From: Reticulitermes lucifugus
Lineage: Eukaryota > Arthropoda > Insecta > Blattodea > Rhinotermitidae
Assembly (NCBI GenBank): GCA_026260175.1
Contig: JAKCWW010000541.1
Span: 14,126 to 45,202, forward strand
Direction of reading: 5' to 3'
Length of the DNA: 31,077 nucleotides
Part shown: in pieces, positions 21,965 to 31,077 of the stretch
Numbering within the stretch: position 1 is the first letter of the stretch
Layout: the number at the start of each line of letters is the position of its first letter
The notes under the pieces: model-generated
Database searches by the model: none
What the model was told of the DNA's origin: nothing
The model's input: only the letters and a program-made list of their open reading frames with translations
Made by a program: the position numbers and the translations under genes

Positions 21965-22078
21965 GATGGGTTAGACATCAAAATTTCCAAGACCCGCTCT
22001 GTCCCCATCATCAGGGTCGATGATCTCTGATGACGGTCACGGAGCGGGTCTCCGAAACCGCGGTGTCTAGCCCATAAT
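21965..22078. repeat. Inverted repeat with CTGATGA-GAAA motifs on both strands
   Basis: Left arm 21965-22014 and right arm 22027-22078 are about 80 percent complementary by eye, with a 12-nt spacer. The right arm on the plus strand has CTGATGA (22027-22033), C, a GG..CC stem and GAAA (22054-22057), then CCGCGGT, giving the palindrome ACCGCGGT. The left arm on the minus strand has CTGATGA and a drifted GAAA. The stem I pairing is not evident, so these are decayed or only distantly related to the motif at 12630. Confidence 0.45.
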
Positions 22079-22272
22079 TGAGGCGACTGATAGCCTGAGA
22101 GCAATTTGGTGATCACAAGGAATAATTTAGCACAACGCAGGATATTAGCATACAAGCAAAGAGAAGAAAACAAATTCAGTGTCTTTGTCTTTCCAGTGGC
22201 TGTGAAGGTTCATGTTCAAAAGCGACTAAAATGAAGAACAAAGTTATAATGAAGAACGAAGACGCAAGTTTT

Positions 22273-22501
22273 CGGTTTTTTCATGGAGGCGAGTTTTCGG
22301 ACCGCAGTCTTCGGATTTTTGTCACCGTTTAGTAGCGTAGGTGAATAACAGCGCTTTGGAGAAAGGTGCTGTTTCCATCGTTGGGGCTGAAGTGAGTAGG
22401 CTGAGGGTACAATGACATTATACAGGGAATACACAAGAATGGTGCGGTTTTAATAGTGAACACTATTAAAACCGCACCATTCTTTTGTGTATACCCTGTA
22501 T
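22273..22501. mobile_element. Element ending in a near-perfect palindrome, 11-bp flanking repeats
   Basis: ACGCAAGTTTT occurs at 22262-22272 and 22502-22512, a possible target-site duplication. The right end is a palindrome: 22436-22458 pairs perfectly with 22461-22483 around AA, and the arms extend with a 2-nt gap and one mismatch to 22419 and 22502. Related aagttttcgg copies at 22266 and 22293 make the flanking-repeat call less sure. No coding region; class unknown. Confidence 0.45.
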
Positions 22502-22607
22502 ACGCAAGTTTTAAGCAAGTTGGTCTCACTTCTATCCTGAAGACAGAATCATCAATGTTCCTCCAAAACGCTGTTAAGACACCTAAAATATTACACGATA
22601 CCAAGAG

Positions 22608-22645
22608 CCAGAGTCAGAAGTAAATTTCATAATTTATGACTCTGG
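22608..22645. other. Hairpin-forming inverted repeat
   Basis: CCAGAGTCA (22608-22616) pairs with TGACTCTGG (22637-22645), and inside TAAATT pairs with AATTTA around tcat; gaag is bulged. It may be the end of a short inverted-repeat element. Confidence 0.5.
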
Positions 22646-24368
22646 AATTTTTAGTGTTTGATCACAATGAACGGAAAATAAAAACTATAGTATTATTTCC
22701 TTAGTAACACGAGATGAATCCAAATGCATGTACTATTCATAGTTTTATTATCCACAGACTTCATTCCCCGATTTTCTCGTAAAATTAGTTAATCAAGATC
22801 CTATATAAATTAGTAGTGCCTCCATCAATAACAAATATTTATACAATTATGCAAATTGCTACATATGTATACATGCCTATTAACTACTGAAGAGCAGGGA
22901 AACTATAAACAACGCCACAGCAACCGCTAATAAACAACCCAAATGATACTCCTACACATTTTATGCCTATACCAGTAGTTATAGCAATAAATGAAAGTGC
23001 TCCTTAATGGAACATCTCATATACTGTATGTATCATTCATTAACAGACGCTGAATGTTATCTCTTGTAGATAATTATGTAACAGAACATGAATATTTAAC
23101 TCGGCGGCAATGGACGTCAGACCGAAGTTGTACGGCAATAGAAATTTTACACGCAATAAATGTCTGAGGAACTTAGAAGGCGTACAAAACAATGTTTCCT
23201 AAGCGAAGGGGGAGTATTCCCTGCTTGTGCTCTAGTGTGCAAACCCGGACGAAAATAGAAGAAGCATCGCTGTGGGAAGGAACGGCAGTCAAGAAGTCGA
23301 CACTGCACTTTTCTTTCCTCCAGGGAGCTGCAGCAGAAGACGCGTCCAGAGGCACGACAAGACTGCTGCTTGTAGGAGCTACATTGATGGACGGTTACAC
23401 GGAGCAAGCATTAGCTGCATCCTCCGTCTTTAGCCCAGATTGTTGTTGCTTGTTGGGAAGTGTGGGGAACTGATTGATGGATGGACGGAGAATAATTTCT
23501 GGTTACAATGACTCGAGTTAAAGTTGGGTGTAGATTAAAGCCTTCACACCTTGGGCTGCACAGTGTAGCTTATACTTCCCCGATTTCTATTGTTCTGATT
23601 TTCCATGGATCAAAACCAACGACCGGATAATGCTTGAAATACTCAACTATAACAAACACTTCCAGTTGTAATAAGACATAGTAAAGCTTTTGTTTCTGGC
23701 CCATTTGTAGAACTGTTTGTTCCAAGAAAGCACGTTTGTAGCAGATCGCGTGGGGTATTTTAAGGTTTCGAAAGATTAAGGCTTTCACGTTCCAAGAGTG
23801 TACAGGATCTGTAATGGTCAGATTCCGCAATCATTAATTGTCCTTCTGAGTGTCCAAAAGCTCAAAACAAAGAAAATGCGTTTCAGTTATGGCGGACAGC
23901 TGCAACTGTACTGAATAAAGAGTTGGTCCTCCACCTGACGTTTGAGAATACGCAAGAAATCCTTACCGCCAGGAACTAGCACGCCACAAAATCTTACAGT
24001 GCCTCGGACTTGGAAAGGCTCTTTTGCGCTGGATTAATATTGCTAAGAACAGGGACCAGTGGTGGGCTGGCTCTTCTGACTACAATAACAAAGCTTCGGG
24101 TTCCGTAAAAGGTACGGGATTTATTGACCGGCTGTGCGACTATTACCTTCTTAAGAAGGACTCTTTTTCATGAAGTTAGTTAGAAACTCCTAGACTGTTG
24201 ACTGAAAGAGTACATTGTCAGTATGATGACGTTTAGTTTCACGCTTATACAAAGGCCTTGCAGAAATTGCTGTTTTTGTGTAAAGCAAAGATTGTGTCTT
24301 GAGTTTAGCAGGAAGTAACTATTAGAAAAGTAGAGATCGGGAAAATGTATCCTGTCTGTGCATTTCTC

Positions 24369-24401
<33 letters not shown>
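24369..24401. repeat. (AAT)n microsatellite
   Basis: About eleven uninterrupted AAT units. Confidence 0.95.
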
Positions 24402-24402
<1 letters not shown>

Positions 24403-25739
24403 GGCGTACAGATTTATTATTAATATTTAGCTGCTTCTTACAGGCTGTCAGCTCAGAATCTACGTTGCATGCTGCCACATAAAAGAAAATTAATCTGACA
24501 ATTTTATATGAAACTAATATACCGCCCATTCAAACTTAAACGGGAAAGCTTGACAGTTCTCGTTTCTAGTTATGGTTTCTACAAATGAACCTTACACTGA
24601 TAAGCTGTTATACAGCATATCCATTTTTGTACATTCTGAAATGACGATGTCACTCGATATAAACAATATTAGCTTGAAAATTTCTGGAAAGACAGCTGGC
24701 TGGAATAGGCACCGCTGCTAGACAGAGGTAATATTTTTTTTTCGATATAGGCCGAAAATGCAATGCAAGGCGCAGATACTTCTAGCTGCCGTTTACTGCT
24801 GTACCGCGTGATGTGTCTGCAGTTACCAACAACCATGACTCTTACGTAAGGTCAAAACAGCAAACTTCAACCTTTTGTTTACACAGAAACAATGTGCGAT
24901 TTCATATTCGGACTAAACCTAAGTATAGGCCTACTTCTGTCTCACCAAGTCTGAGATATCTTTTTCCAAAGACAATCGTTACCAGTAAGATGAACAATTT
25001 GTTTACGGCCATTTCATATATTCCACGTGTATCACACAGGACAAATCCAGTGGTAAATTTTTTAATACTATAAAAGCAAGTGCGATGTTGACCTCCTAAG
25101 GGAGTAATATTCTGTCCACACTTTTTGCGAATATCAAGAACCCCTAGAGTTTTACTGAAGTGTTCCATGTCTTACTGTGATGTCTGTTTTTGCCTGTCCA
25201 AAAAGTTTTTTTTTTATTTCTCTCCATTCACTTCATCCTTTGCCAACCCTCCCCCGCATATCACATCACCAACCCTTTCTATAACTCGCTCCATTTCTCC
25301 GGTCTTCTGCAAACAACTGGTCTCCCGGAAATTGGCTCACTCTGTGTGTGCGTTTTGGAGGATGGGCTGGCCTCCTCTCTACTTCATGCCTATCATTCAC
25401 AAGGACCACGGCCCATTGCAGTTCGGACTTGTGGACAGACCTTGAAGAGGAAACATGCGAATGTTTGATGAAAGTGGACAGACATTCCCCCCAGGGAGGT
25501 GAAGGAGAAAACGGGGTGAGGGAAACAAGCAAATCGCCTGTGCAAAAGTGACATAATTCCATATGCAGAACGTAACAGGCATGTAACCTTTAAGGTCCAG
25601 GAACAACCTGCCGTAACTTTTAAAAATTCTGAATTTTTTCCGTTCAGCACATTTATAAGTTTCGTATGATTCACACAACAAATACCATACACTTCTCTAA
25701 TTAGCATTAAGTAAAGGTACAGTTCAACCTAGAACAGGC

Positions 25740-25998
25740 CATGAAGGCACAGAGGGGGAGTAGAGGTATAGCTCTACTCTTTCTTTAACCTCGCAACTAG
25801 ATTGGGGTGGGTGGTTAACGCCACGTCCTAGCTGCTTTACCCGCAGAAATGACCTGGTACCCATTGTATAGGTGGTTGGGTGCGCCCCAGGGCCGGTCTG
25901 GACGGGCGCGGAAAATTCGCCCCTACCGGGATTCAATCTACGGACCTTCCAGCCCGTAGCGAGTCGCTATACCGACTACATTATCCCTGCCCACCTAA
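25740..25998 (-). mobile_element. tRNA-derived SINE
   Basis: Read on the minus strand, the 5' end is tRNA-like: ataatgtagtcggtatagcg (A-box region), then gattgaatccc (B-box region, plus 25928-25938). A body follows containing gggtaccaggtcatttctgc and a tail region with aggtatagc-like and ccctctgtg landmarks. The decayed copy at 5312-5570 shares these in order. No clear A tail or duplication was seen. Two opposing open frames in it are artefacts. Confidence 0.75.
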
Positions 25999-26690
25999 AC
26001 AGCATTAATTGGTGGCTTTTTATAATGGAGACGAACTGTGTTGTCTGTGAGGGAAGAACTGAAATACACTTGAGATTAACATCAGTCTACAAATATTCAG
26101 CACTTGACTGACACTCGTTTCCAAGCGTTCGAATTCAGAGCACGCCTAAAGATAGAGGAAGACTCTCCAGGAGCGACAACGTTTACCGCTCTTGTTTGCT
26201 CGATGTCAGACTTCGGTTTAGAAACAAATACTAACGGTTTGCTTAAAAGTTAAGATCTACAGTAATTTATACATTATTTACTTTTGTGGCTCTAATAATA
26301 CTTTGTGTTGGCATTTAGTTTAACCGTTTAAAAACAAAGATAAACGTGAAACACATTTAAAAGAGTAAACACACTCCGCCTAAGTAATAAAAATCAATAA
26401 GCTAATGCTGTATGGACAAATAATGACTCTTTGTTCTAAGTACCACACAAAAACATAAACACACTGTGTGGGTAGAACGCATAATTTTTAATCTTAAACT
26501 TCGCGGTATATGCAGCAGGACCACTAGACTTCATTACTATTAAATCACCACCAACACCAGAAGCTGGTGACTGAGACTGGTCATCAATTTTCAGATTCTC
26601 CTAGTATATTCTCCATTTAAGCAGCACATTCTAGTTAAGTGTTCGCTTATTTAACGATTATTTCCCAAGTTAATTCACCACATAGTACCT

Positions 26691-26717
26691 ATTATTATTA
26701 TTATTATTATTATTATT
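26691..26717. repeat. (ATT)n microsatellite
   Basis: Nine ATT units. Confidence 0.95.
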
Positions 26718-26756
26718 TGTAATTTACTACTCAGCTAGAATTGATTTGAACTGTAT

Positions 26757-27028
26757 TTTTTGTTTTCTGTGGTGTAACAGCCCAACTTGGGCCTAGGCCG
26801 CCTCGATGTTGTTGTACCTAGATCACTCACACACAAACACACACACGCACCCGGTAGGACTCCTCTGAGCAAGTGATCAGCCCATCGCAGAGGCCGCTAC
26901 CCACACAGCACACAACAAACACGACAGACGAACGTCCATGCCCTCAGCAGGACTGAAACCCGCGATCACAGCAATCGAGCGGCTGCAGACCTACGGCTTT
27001 TAGACCGCAGGGCCACCGGGATCGGCAA
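26757..27028 (-). mobile_element. Complete-looking tRNA-derived SINE with 10-bp target-site duplication
   Basis: Flanked by TGAACTGTAT at 26747-26756 and 27029-27038. On the minus strand it starts with a tRNA-like head (ggtggccctgcggtctaaa, then the B-box-like gggtttcagtcc at 26962-26950), runs through a body containing a GT-rich tract, and ends in an A-rich tail (cagaaaacaaaaaa) against the duplication. Head, body, tail and duplication are all present, so orientation and limits are well supported. Confidence 0.85.
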
Positions 27029-27039
27029 TGAACTGTATC

Positions 27040-27211
27040 ATAGGTTTTGATGTACTGACTGTATTTACGTATCATAATTTCCTTACTTTTTTTACTTGAT
27101 TTTAAACTGAATTTGTCATTCTTTGGTTTGTTTTATATTGTCTTTATTTTGTTTATTGTGTCTTGGTTGCGCTATCTTTGTGACTGGCCATTAGGCTGGT
27201 GAGTCAGCACG

Positions 27212-27242
<31 letters not shown>

Positions 27243-27245
27243 ACA
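27040..27245 (+). mobile_element. Possible retroelement 3' end with (AAAT)n tail
   Basis: T-rich sequence leading to ggccattaggctggtgagtc and then an (AAAT)n run at 27212-27244, as at the 3' ends of some LINEs or SINEs. No coding part is seen, so the class is open. Confidence 0.4.
27212..27244. repeat. (AAAT)n microsatellite
   Basis: About eight AAAT units at the end of the preceding element. Confidence 0.95.
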
Positions 27246-27261
27246 AATTTCTGGCGTTATC

Positions 27262-27450
27262 ATCAACCAAGAAACTTGGAAACGACCACGCGTTACGTTA
27301 ATGGTGCCATTCCAGGAATCGATCGAAGGGATTACGGAAAATTACGAAAAATCTCACTAAGGACAGTCTGTCTTTGGACCTGGTTTCGAACCCTGGATCT
27401 TCGGAAAATAAGAAGAATGGTTCCCAATCACTACATCCCAAATTCTGTCG
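27262..27450 (-). mobile_element. Probable tRNA-derived SINE
   Basis: On the minus strand, gatgtagtgattgggaac resembles an A box and GGTTCGAAACC (plus 27382-27392) matches the B-box consensus exactly, at tRNA-like spacing. A body of about 120 nt follows. The open frame on the plus strand is incidental. No duplication found; limits approximate. Confidence 0.5.
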
Positions 27451-28714
27451 TGTTACAGAGGAGAATCAAAACGGTGCACTAAAATAAAGGAAAAGCGTGT
27501 ATATGAGCCTGTCTTCCTTTGCCTCAGACGGACAAACTGGAGACGAGGTGGGGAGGGAAAGCAGAAAAGGGAGACTGATTTCCAGAGATGAAGTTTATTG
27601 TGAACTCAAGACTTTTTCTGCACTCTGTATTTGAAATACGGATCCCTTCTTCCCTTCAGCATCCAGACGTTAGTTCTTCATTTTCCTTCAAACTACTGGT
27701 CCACGTACTTACTGTTCACACAGCAAATGCGCTAACGGGGGGTGATTGTGGTGGATATTCCCTGCAAGAGTGGCACTTTCATCCCTAAGGCTGACACTGA
27801 GATTGGTCTGTGCTGAGATGGTAGTCATTTACAGTTATAGCTAAACAAATTCCGAACAGTTGATTATTCAGCTAAGGGTGACGTGTCAGATACTGGGGAT
27901 ATGCAGCTTCTACAGGGACACTAAAGGATCCAGTCATGAATGAACCTAAAATACGTAGCAGTGGACAATTCAGAAATCACATCACATCACTCACGGGGGT
28001 ATAAATAGCAATAAAGTGTAATTTTGTCCAACTGCGGCGCCAAGAAAATCACGGAAATAATATCAGATTAGTGTTTGCGAAATACAAAGTCCTGCCAAAC
28101 ATGCTATGAGCCCAATGTCTGAACCACATTCTACGATATTTTTTAAACTAAATATCAATTCTAAAGCGTGAAATTGCAGTTTTTAGAAGACAATTTTGAG
28201 TTATAATTTCAGCTCGAAAGCAAGTAAAATAATCTTCACATTTATTTGACTTGTGCGGCTGCGCGTGGCGCTCTCTGTGTTCTTTACGCTGAATAGCAAA
28301 AGTGAAACACACCGCAGGGAAATTGCGGTTACTGAGACAGTAACATATTTGTGATATGTGATAGCTGAGACATGAATCTCAACACTAATGCGCGATTGTG
28401 CTCAAAACTTATTATAGACATTTGTAAATATTACGGACCTATTCAGCGATGCCCATCAACGTTTTGCGCGAGCTTTGCGATTTTCGCGGCGGTGTAGGTG
28501 AGAATTCGATTCTTCCGGGATATGACGCTGGGCCACGAGGTAACAGAATTCACAAGTTTCGAAGAAACGAAGTGATGCTACATTGAAGCGTCAATACGTA
28601 CAGATCAAAGCTGCACGTTCCGTCGAAAAGTCGGAATCCAATACCACGTGACACAGAGTCTTATCCCAGAAGAACGGAATCCTCAAATTTTGTGGTATTT
28701 AACGACGCTGTACT

Positions 28715-28732
28715 AAATGAATGAATGAATGG
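28715..28732. repeat. (AATG)n short tandem repeat
   Basis: About four AATG units at the edge of the following SINE; on the minus strand this would be its 3' tail. Confidence 0.8.
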
Positions 28733-28910
28733 ATACTCAGCATTGGTGGAACGGTATTGGCAGGGGAAAATCAAAGTGTTCGGAGAACAACCTGTACCTG
28801 TGCAATTTCGTCTACCACAAATACCACATGGTCTGGCCTGGGATTGAAATCGGCCTCTGCGGTGAGAGGCCAGCGACCAACAGCCTGAGTCATGGCATGG
28901 CTACCACATT
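28733..28910 (-). mobile_element. tRNA-derived SINE
   Basis: On the minus strand: ggtagccatgccatgactca then a tRNA-like arm ctggcctctcaccgcagagg and the B-box-like cgatttcaatccc (plus 28840-28852), a pattern like a Ser/Leu-type tRNA. A short body ends at the (CATT)n tail. Limits approximate. Confidence 0.6.
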
Positions 28911-31015
28911 AACTGACAAAAGCTATGTAGACCAATGTTCGGGTGAGATATGGTAGGACAGTTCTAAAGACTGTGTAAATAGACGGACGCCATTACCATG
29001 ACCGGACCTAAGTCGCAACTTTCGCATTCAATCCAAAGAGGCAAGGCAGAAACGGGCTAATTCAGTTAGCTAGGCATGGCAAGGGATGAGCTGAGGAAAT
29101 AAGATAACGTAATGATGGAAGGAAAGCAAAAGGTGAGGCTGCCTGTTTCTCTTCTTTAATACAGATAATAGCTTGGAAAGGCTAAACAAACCCACAGAAA
29201 ATCTGGTGTGGGCTGGCACTGGAATTCCGCGCCCAACCAAGTATATATTAGGCGATTTTATAGGCGATAAGGGCAAGTTACTGATCTTAATTTACACATA
29301 TTTTCCTGTATGTAACAGATATGTAGGGCACCTTATTTCTAAAGTATTACTCTTTTTTTGTACCCGCATGTATTAAGGGACGTTCATTTGAGTTCATATA
29401 TGGCCTTCCAAACGACCCTGAATTATATGACTAAAATAAAAATTATGCCGTTTTCAAAATTCTTGTGTAATAAAATAAAACATTACATATCGGACGTGGA
29501 AAATACAGGTGACTATCTCAACTCCTAAGTTAGAACTTCTTAGAAAATTGAAGTTTCTTGCTCTTCACTGCGCCCACTCCTAGTTTTTTTTAAGCTTTCA
29601 AGAATTTTATTATTGGTTCCACTCTACACAACCGCAGGACTCTTCAAAAAGTCAATGCATTACACAAATAATCGGAAATCAATTCCGTCTGGTACATCAT
29701 GCCTTTCTAAAAGCATCGGACTGAGGCAGTAATACAGATTCTTTAAACTAATGGTATTATGTGCTGTAAGATTTGACAAGTACTGTACCACATATGTAGA
29801 ATGGGATTCGGATGTCCTGGCTTGTGGATGACGTCTGTTCGTTCGAATGACAGTCTGACAAGTGAACGAACACAGAAGAGTTATAGGTTTTTTTTTACAA
29901 AATATCGATATTAGAACATTTTATAAAACAGGAATCCAATACACGTTATTTCTGGGGGAAAAATTTTACGGGCTCACTCTCGCTTGAATGCACCTGCAGA
30001 ATACACACGAGCGACTTGGAAGTCTCAATGCATAACATCTGTCTTGGATTTCTGAGAGGTTCAGTACCATCACCGTGAAAATGTTTACAGCTAAGTACAT
30101 GGCAAAAAAACACAGCACACTGTAAAGTCAGGATGTAACTGACTGACATATCGGCTGGAGGACAGCAATTTGTCAGACGTCCAATTTGCTCAGTCCGTTC
30201 AGGCAAACAGCAGGACAAACACGCTGCCAAGCCATTATTTTAAATTCGCCATTAGCATACTCATTAAATATTAAACGATAATTGTTGATTCACCGTCATT
30301 AAATAAACTACAATTCGCTGAACACTAGGGCCGTAAACAACAGTTTTCGCATTGTCAAATAGTTCATGAACATACGGTGCGAAAAGGCGGGAACACTAAA
30401 CGAACGCAACTCTGTAGTTACATCTGTTGTACTCGTCTCTCATCCTAACAGAAGAGTATAGATGGAAAGAGCCTGGAAACGGGGTGCTTGGACCTAAGAA
30501 AGAGGAACTAAGACGAGGCTTGAAAATAAAATACATAAAGGCGAGGTAATTCGTACTTTCTGCCAATTATTATTTCGCCGACAAACAATAGTTAGGCGGG
30601 GCATTGGTATCCTCAGGAGATATAAGAAATGAATATAAAATTTTGGTTGTATTAAGGGCAAGAATATGAAACATGTACCGGTATCAAATGAGATGCTACA
30701 AGCTCAGTTATTCTTCTTAGCTTCTGTGTGTATGTGTGTGTTCCTTCTGAACATAATGTCCCAACATCAGTGAAGTTCTCTCCAAATCCTCCTAAACGTG
30801 ATTCATGCCGTGACCTCAGTACTTTTAGCACAGGCAACAGACTGTATTCTTTACGAAATCGCACAACGTCAAGACAAAGCGGGTTACATCAGTTGAACTT
30901 GGCCGCCGTGTTGTGCCACTGAGACAAATCCGTTTGGCACTTCGCGGCTTTAATGGTCATGGAAGATTTTGATTACTAAGCCAGTGCTCCTGCAGACGGC
31001 AAACACTGGAACACG

Positions 31016-31018
<3 letters not shown>

Positions 31019-31077
<59 letters not shown>
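31019..31077. repeat. (CA)n microsatellite at window end
   Basis: Uninterrupted CA run of 59 nt that continues past the window. Confidence 0.98.

Larger units (their letters stand above)
18467..31077 (-). other. Probable 5' intron of the adaptor gene, repeat-rich
   Basis: No exon carrying the earlier PTB strands was recognised here on the minus strand. The interval holds LINE fragments (18900-19440, 20341-20568), hammerhead-like inverted repeats (20919-21394, 21965-22078), a palindromic element (22273-22501), SINEs (25740-25998, 26757-27028, 27262-27450, 28733-28910) and microsatellites. Between them, 19450-20320, 22650-24360, 24410-25730 and 28960-31018 show only small open frames without known motifs. 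Confidence 0.55.

Noticed and set aside
23147..23473. Overlapping 86-93 codon frames in a GC-richer patch
   Set aside because: Neither translation resembles a known domain, and no PTB strands are visible; possibly repeat-derived.
25125..25707. Cluster of five overlapping 67-106 codon frames
   Set aside because: Frames on both strands overlap each other, with no motif in any; typical of random open frames in a GC-richer stretch.
29946..30230. 94-codon minus-strand frame, considered as a missing PTB exon
   Set aside because: Cys-rich with no PTB strand pattern, and no splice-bounded segment that would join in phase 0 to the exon at 18466.
30652..30864. 70-codon minus-strand frame containing RHESRLGGFGENFTDVGTLC
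   Set aside because: Looks like a coding-like stretch but fits neither PTB nor SH2 and has no clear splice sites; most likely a dispersed repeat, not sure enough to annotate.

Overview
The window looks like eukaryotic, most likely insect, nuclear DNA: AT-rich non-coding sequence, short exons separated by long introns, and many retrotransposon and SINE fragments. The LINE peptides and the repeat load would fit a large cockroach- or termite-like genome, but that is an inference and the species cannot be fixed from the sequence alone. There is no bacterial-style operon, rRNA gene or CRISPR array.

One protein-coding gene is supported, on the minus strand. Five exons (18466-18317, 9364-8751, 7643-7413, 6363-6192, 4176-3967) join in phase to give the C-terminal 458 residues of a cytoplasmic adaptor. 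These hold the last helix of a PTB domain, a long Ser/Thr/Pro/Gly-rich linker with a YVNE (Grb2-type) motif and a PPLPER (SH3-type) motif, and a C-terminal SH2 domain with FMVRES. The start codon and the rest of the PTB domain are not visible and probably lie beyond position 31077, across an intron of more than 12.6 kb. The order PTB-linker-SH2 is that of Shc, but the SH2 sequence looks tensin-like; a short tensin-like receptor adaptor (fly EGFRAP/PVRAP type) or an SH2D5-type protein are candidates.

Layout: 1-3966 is AT-rich sequence 3' of the stop codon (likely 3' UTR plus flank), with a LINE scrap at the very start. 3967-9364 holds four exons with 1-2 kb introns containing old LINE and SINE scraps. 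9365-18316 is a 9 kb intron with hammerhead-like inverted-repeat elements, a 66-bp tandem duplication and a possible cassette exon. 18467-31077 is 5' intron sequence filled with LINE 3' ends (one with a perfect 15-bp target-site duplication around an N gap), several tRNA-derived SINEs, inverted repeats and microsatellites.

The most interesting signal is a set of small structured motifs, CTGANGA + hairpin + GAAA + palindrome + TA/TC, at 12.6, 14.6, 16.8-17.0, 21.0 and 22.0 kb. Two match the hammerhead ribozyme core with a fitting stem I. In three sequence types the stem III position is a self-complementary tract of 4, 6 or 8 nt followed by a legal cleavage nucleotide, the arrangement expected of hammerheads that act as dimers. 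Three of these loci are built as inverted repeats, as known for Penelope-like retroelements.
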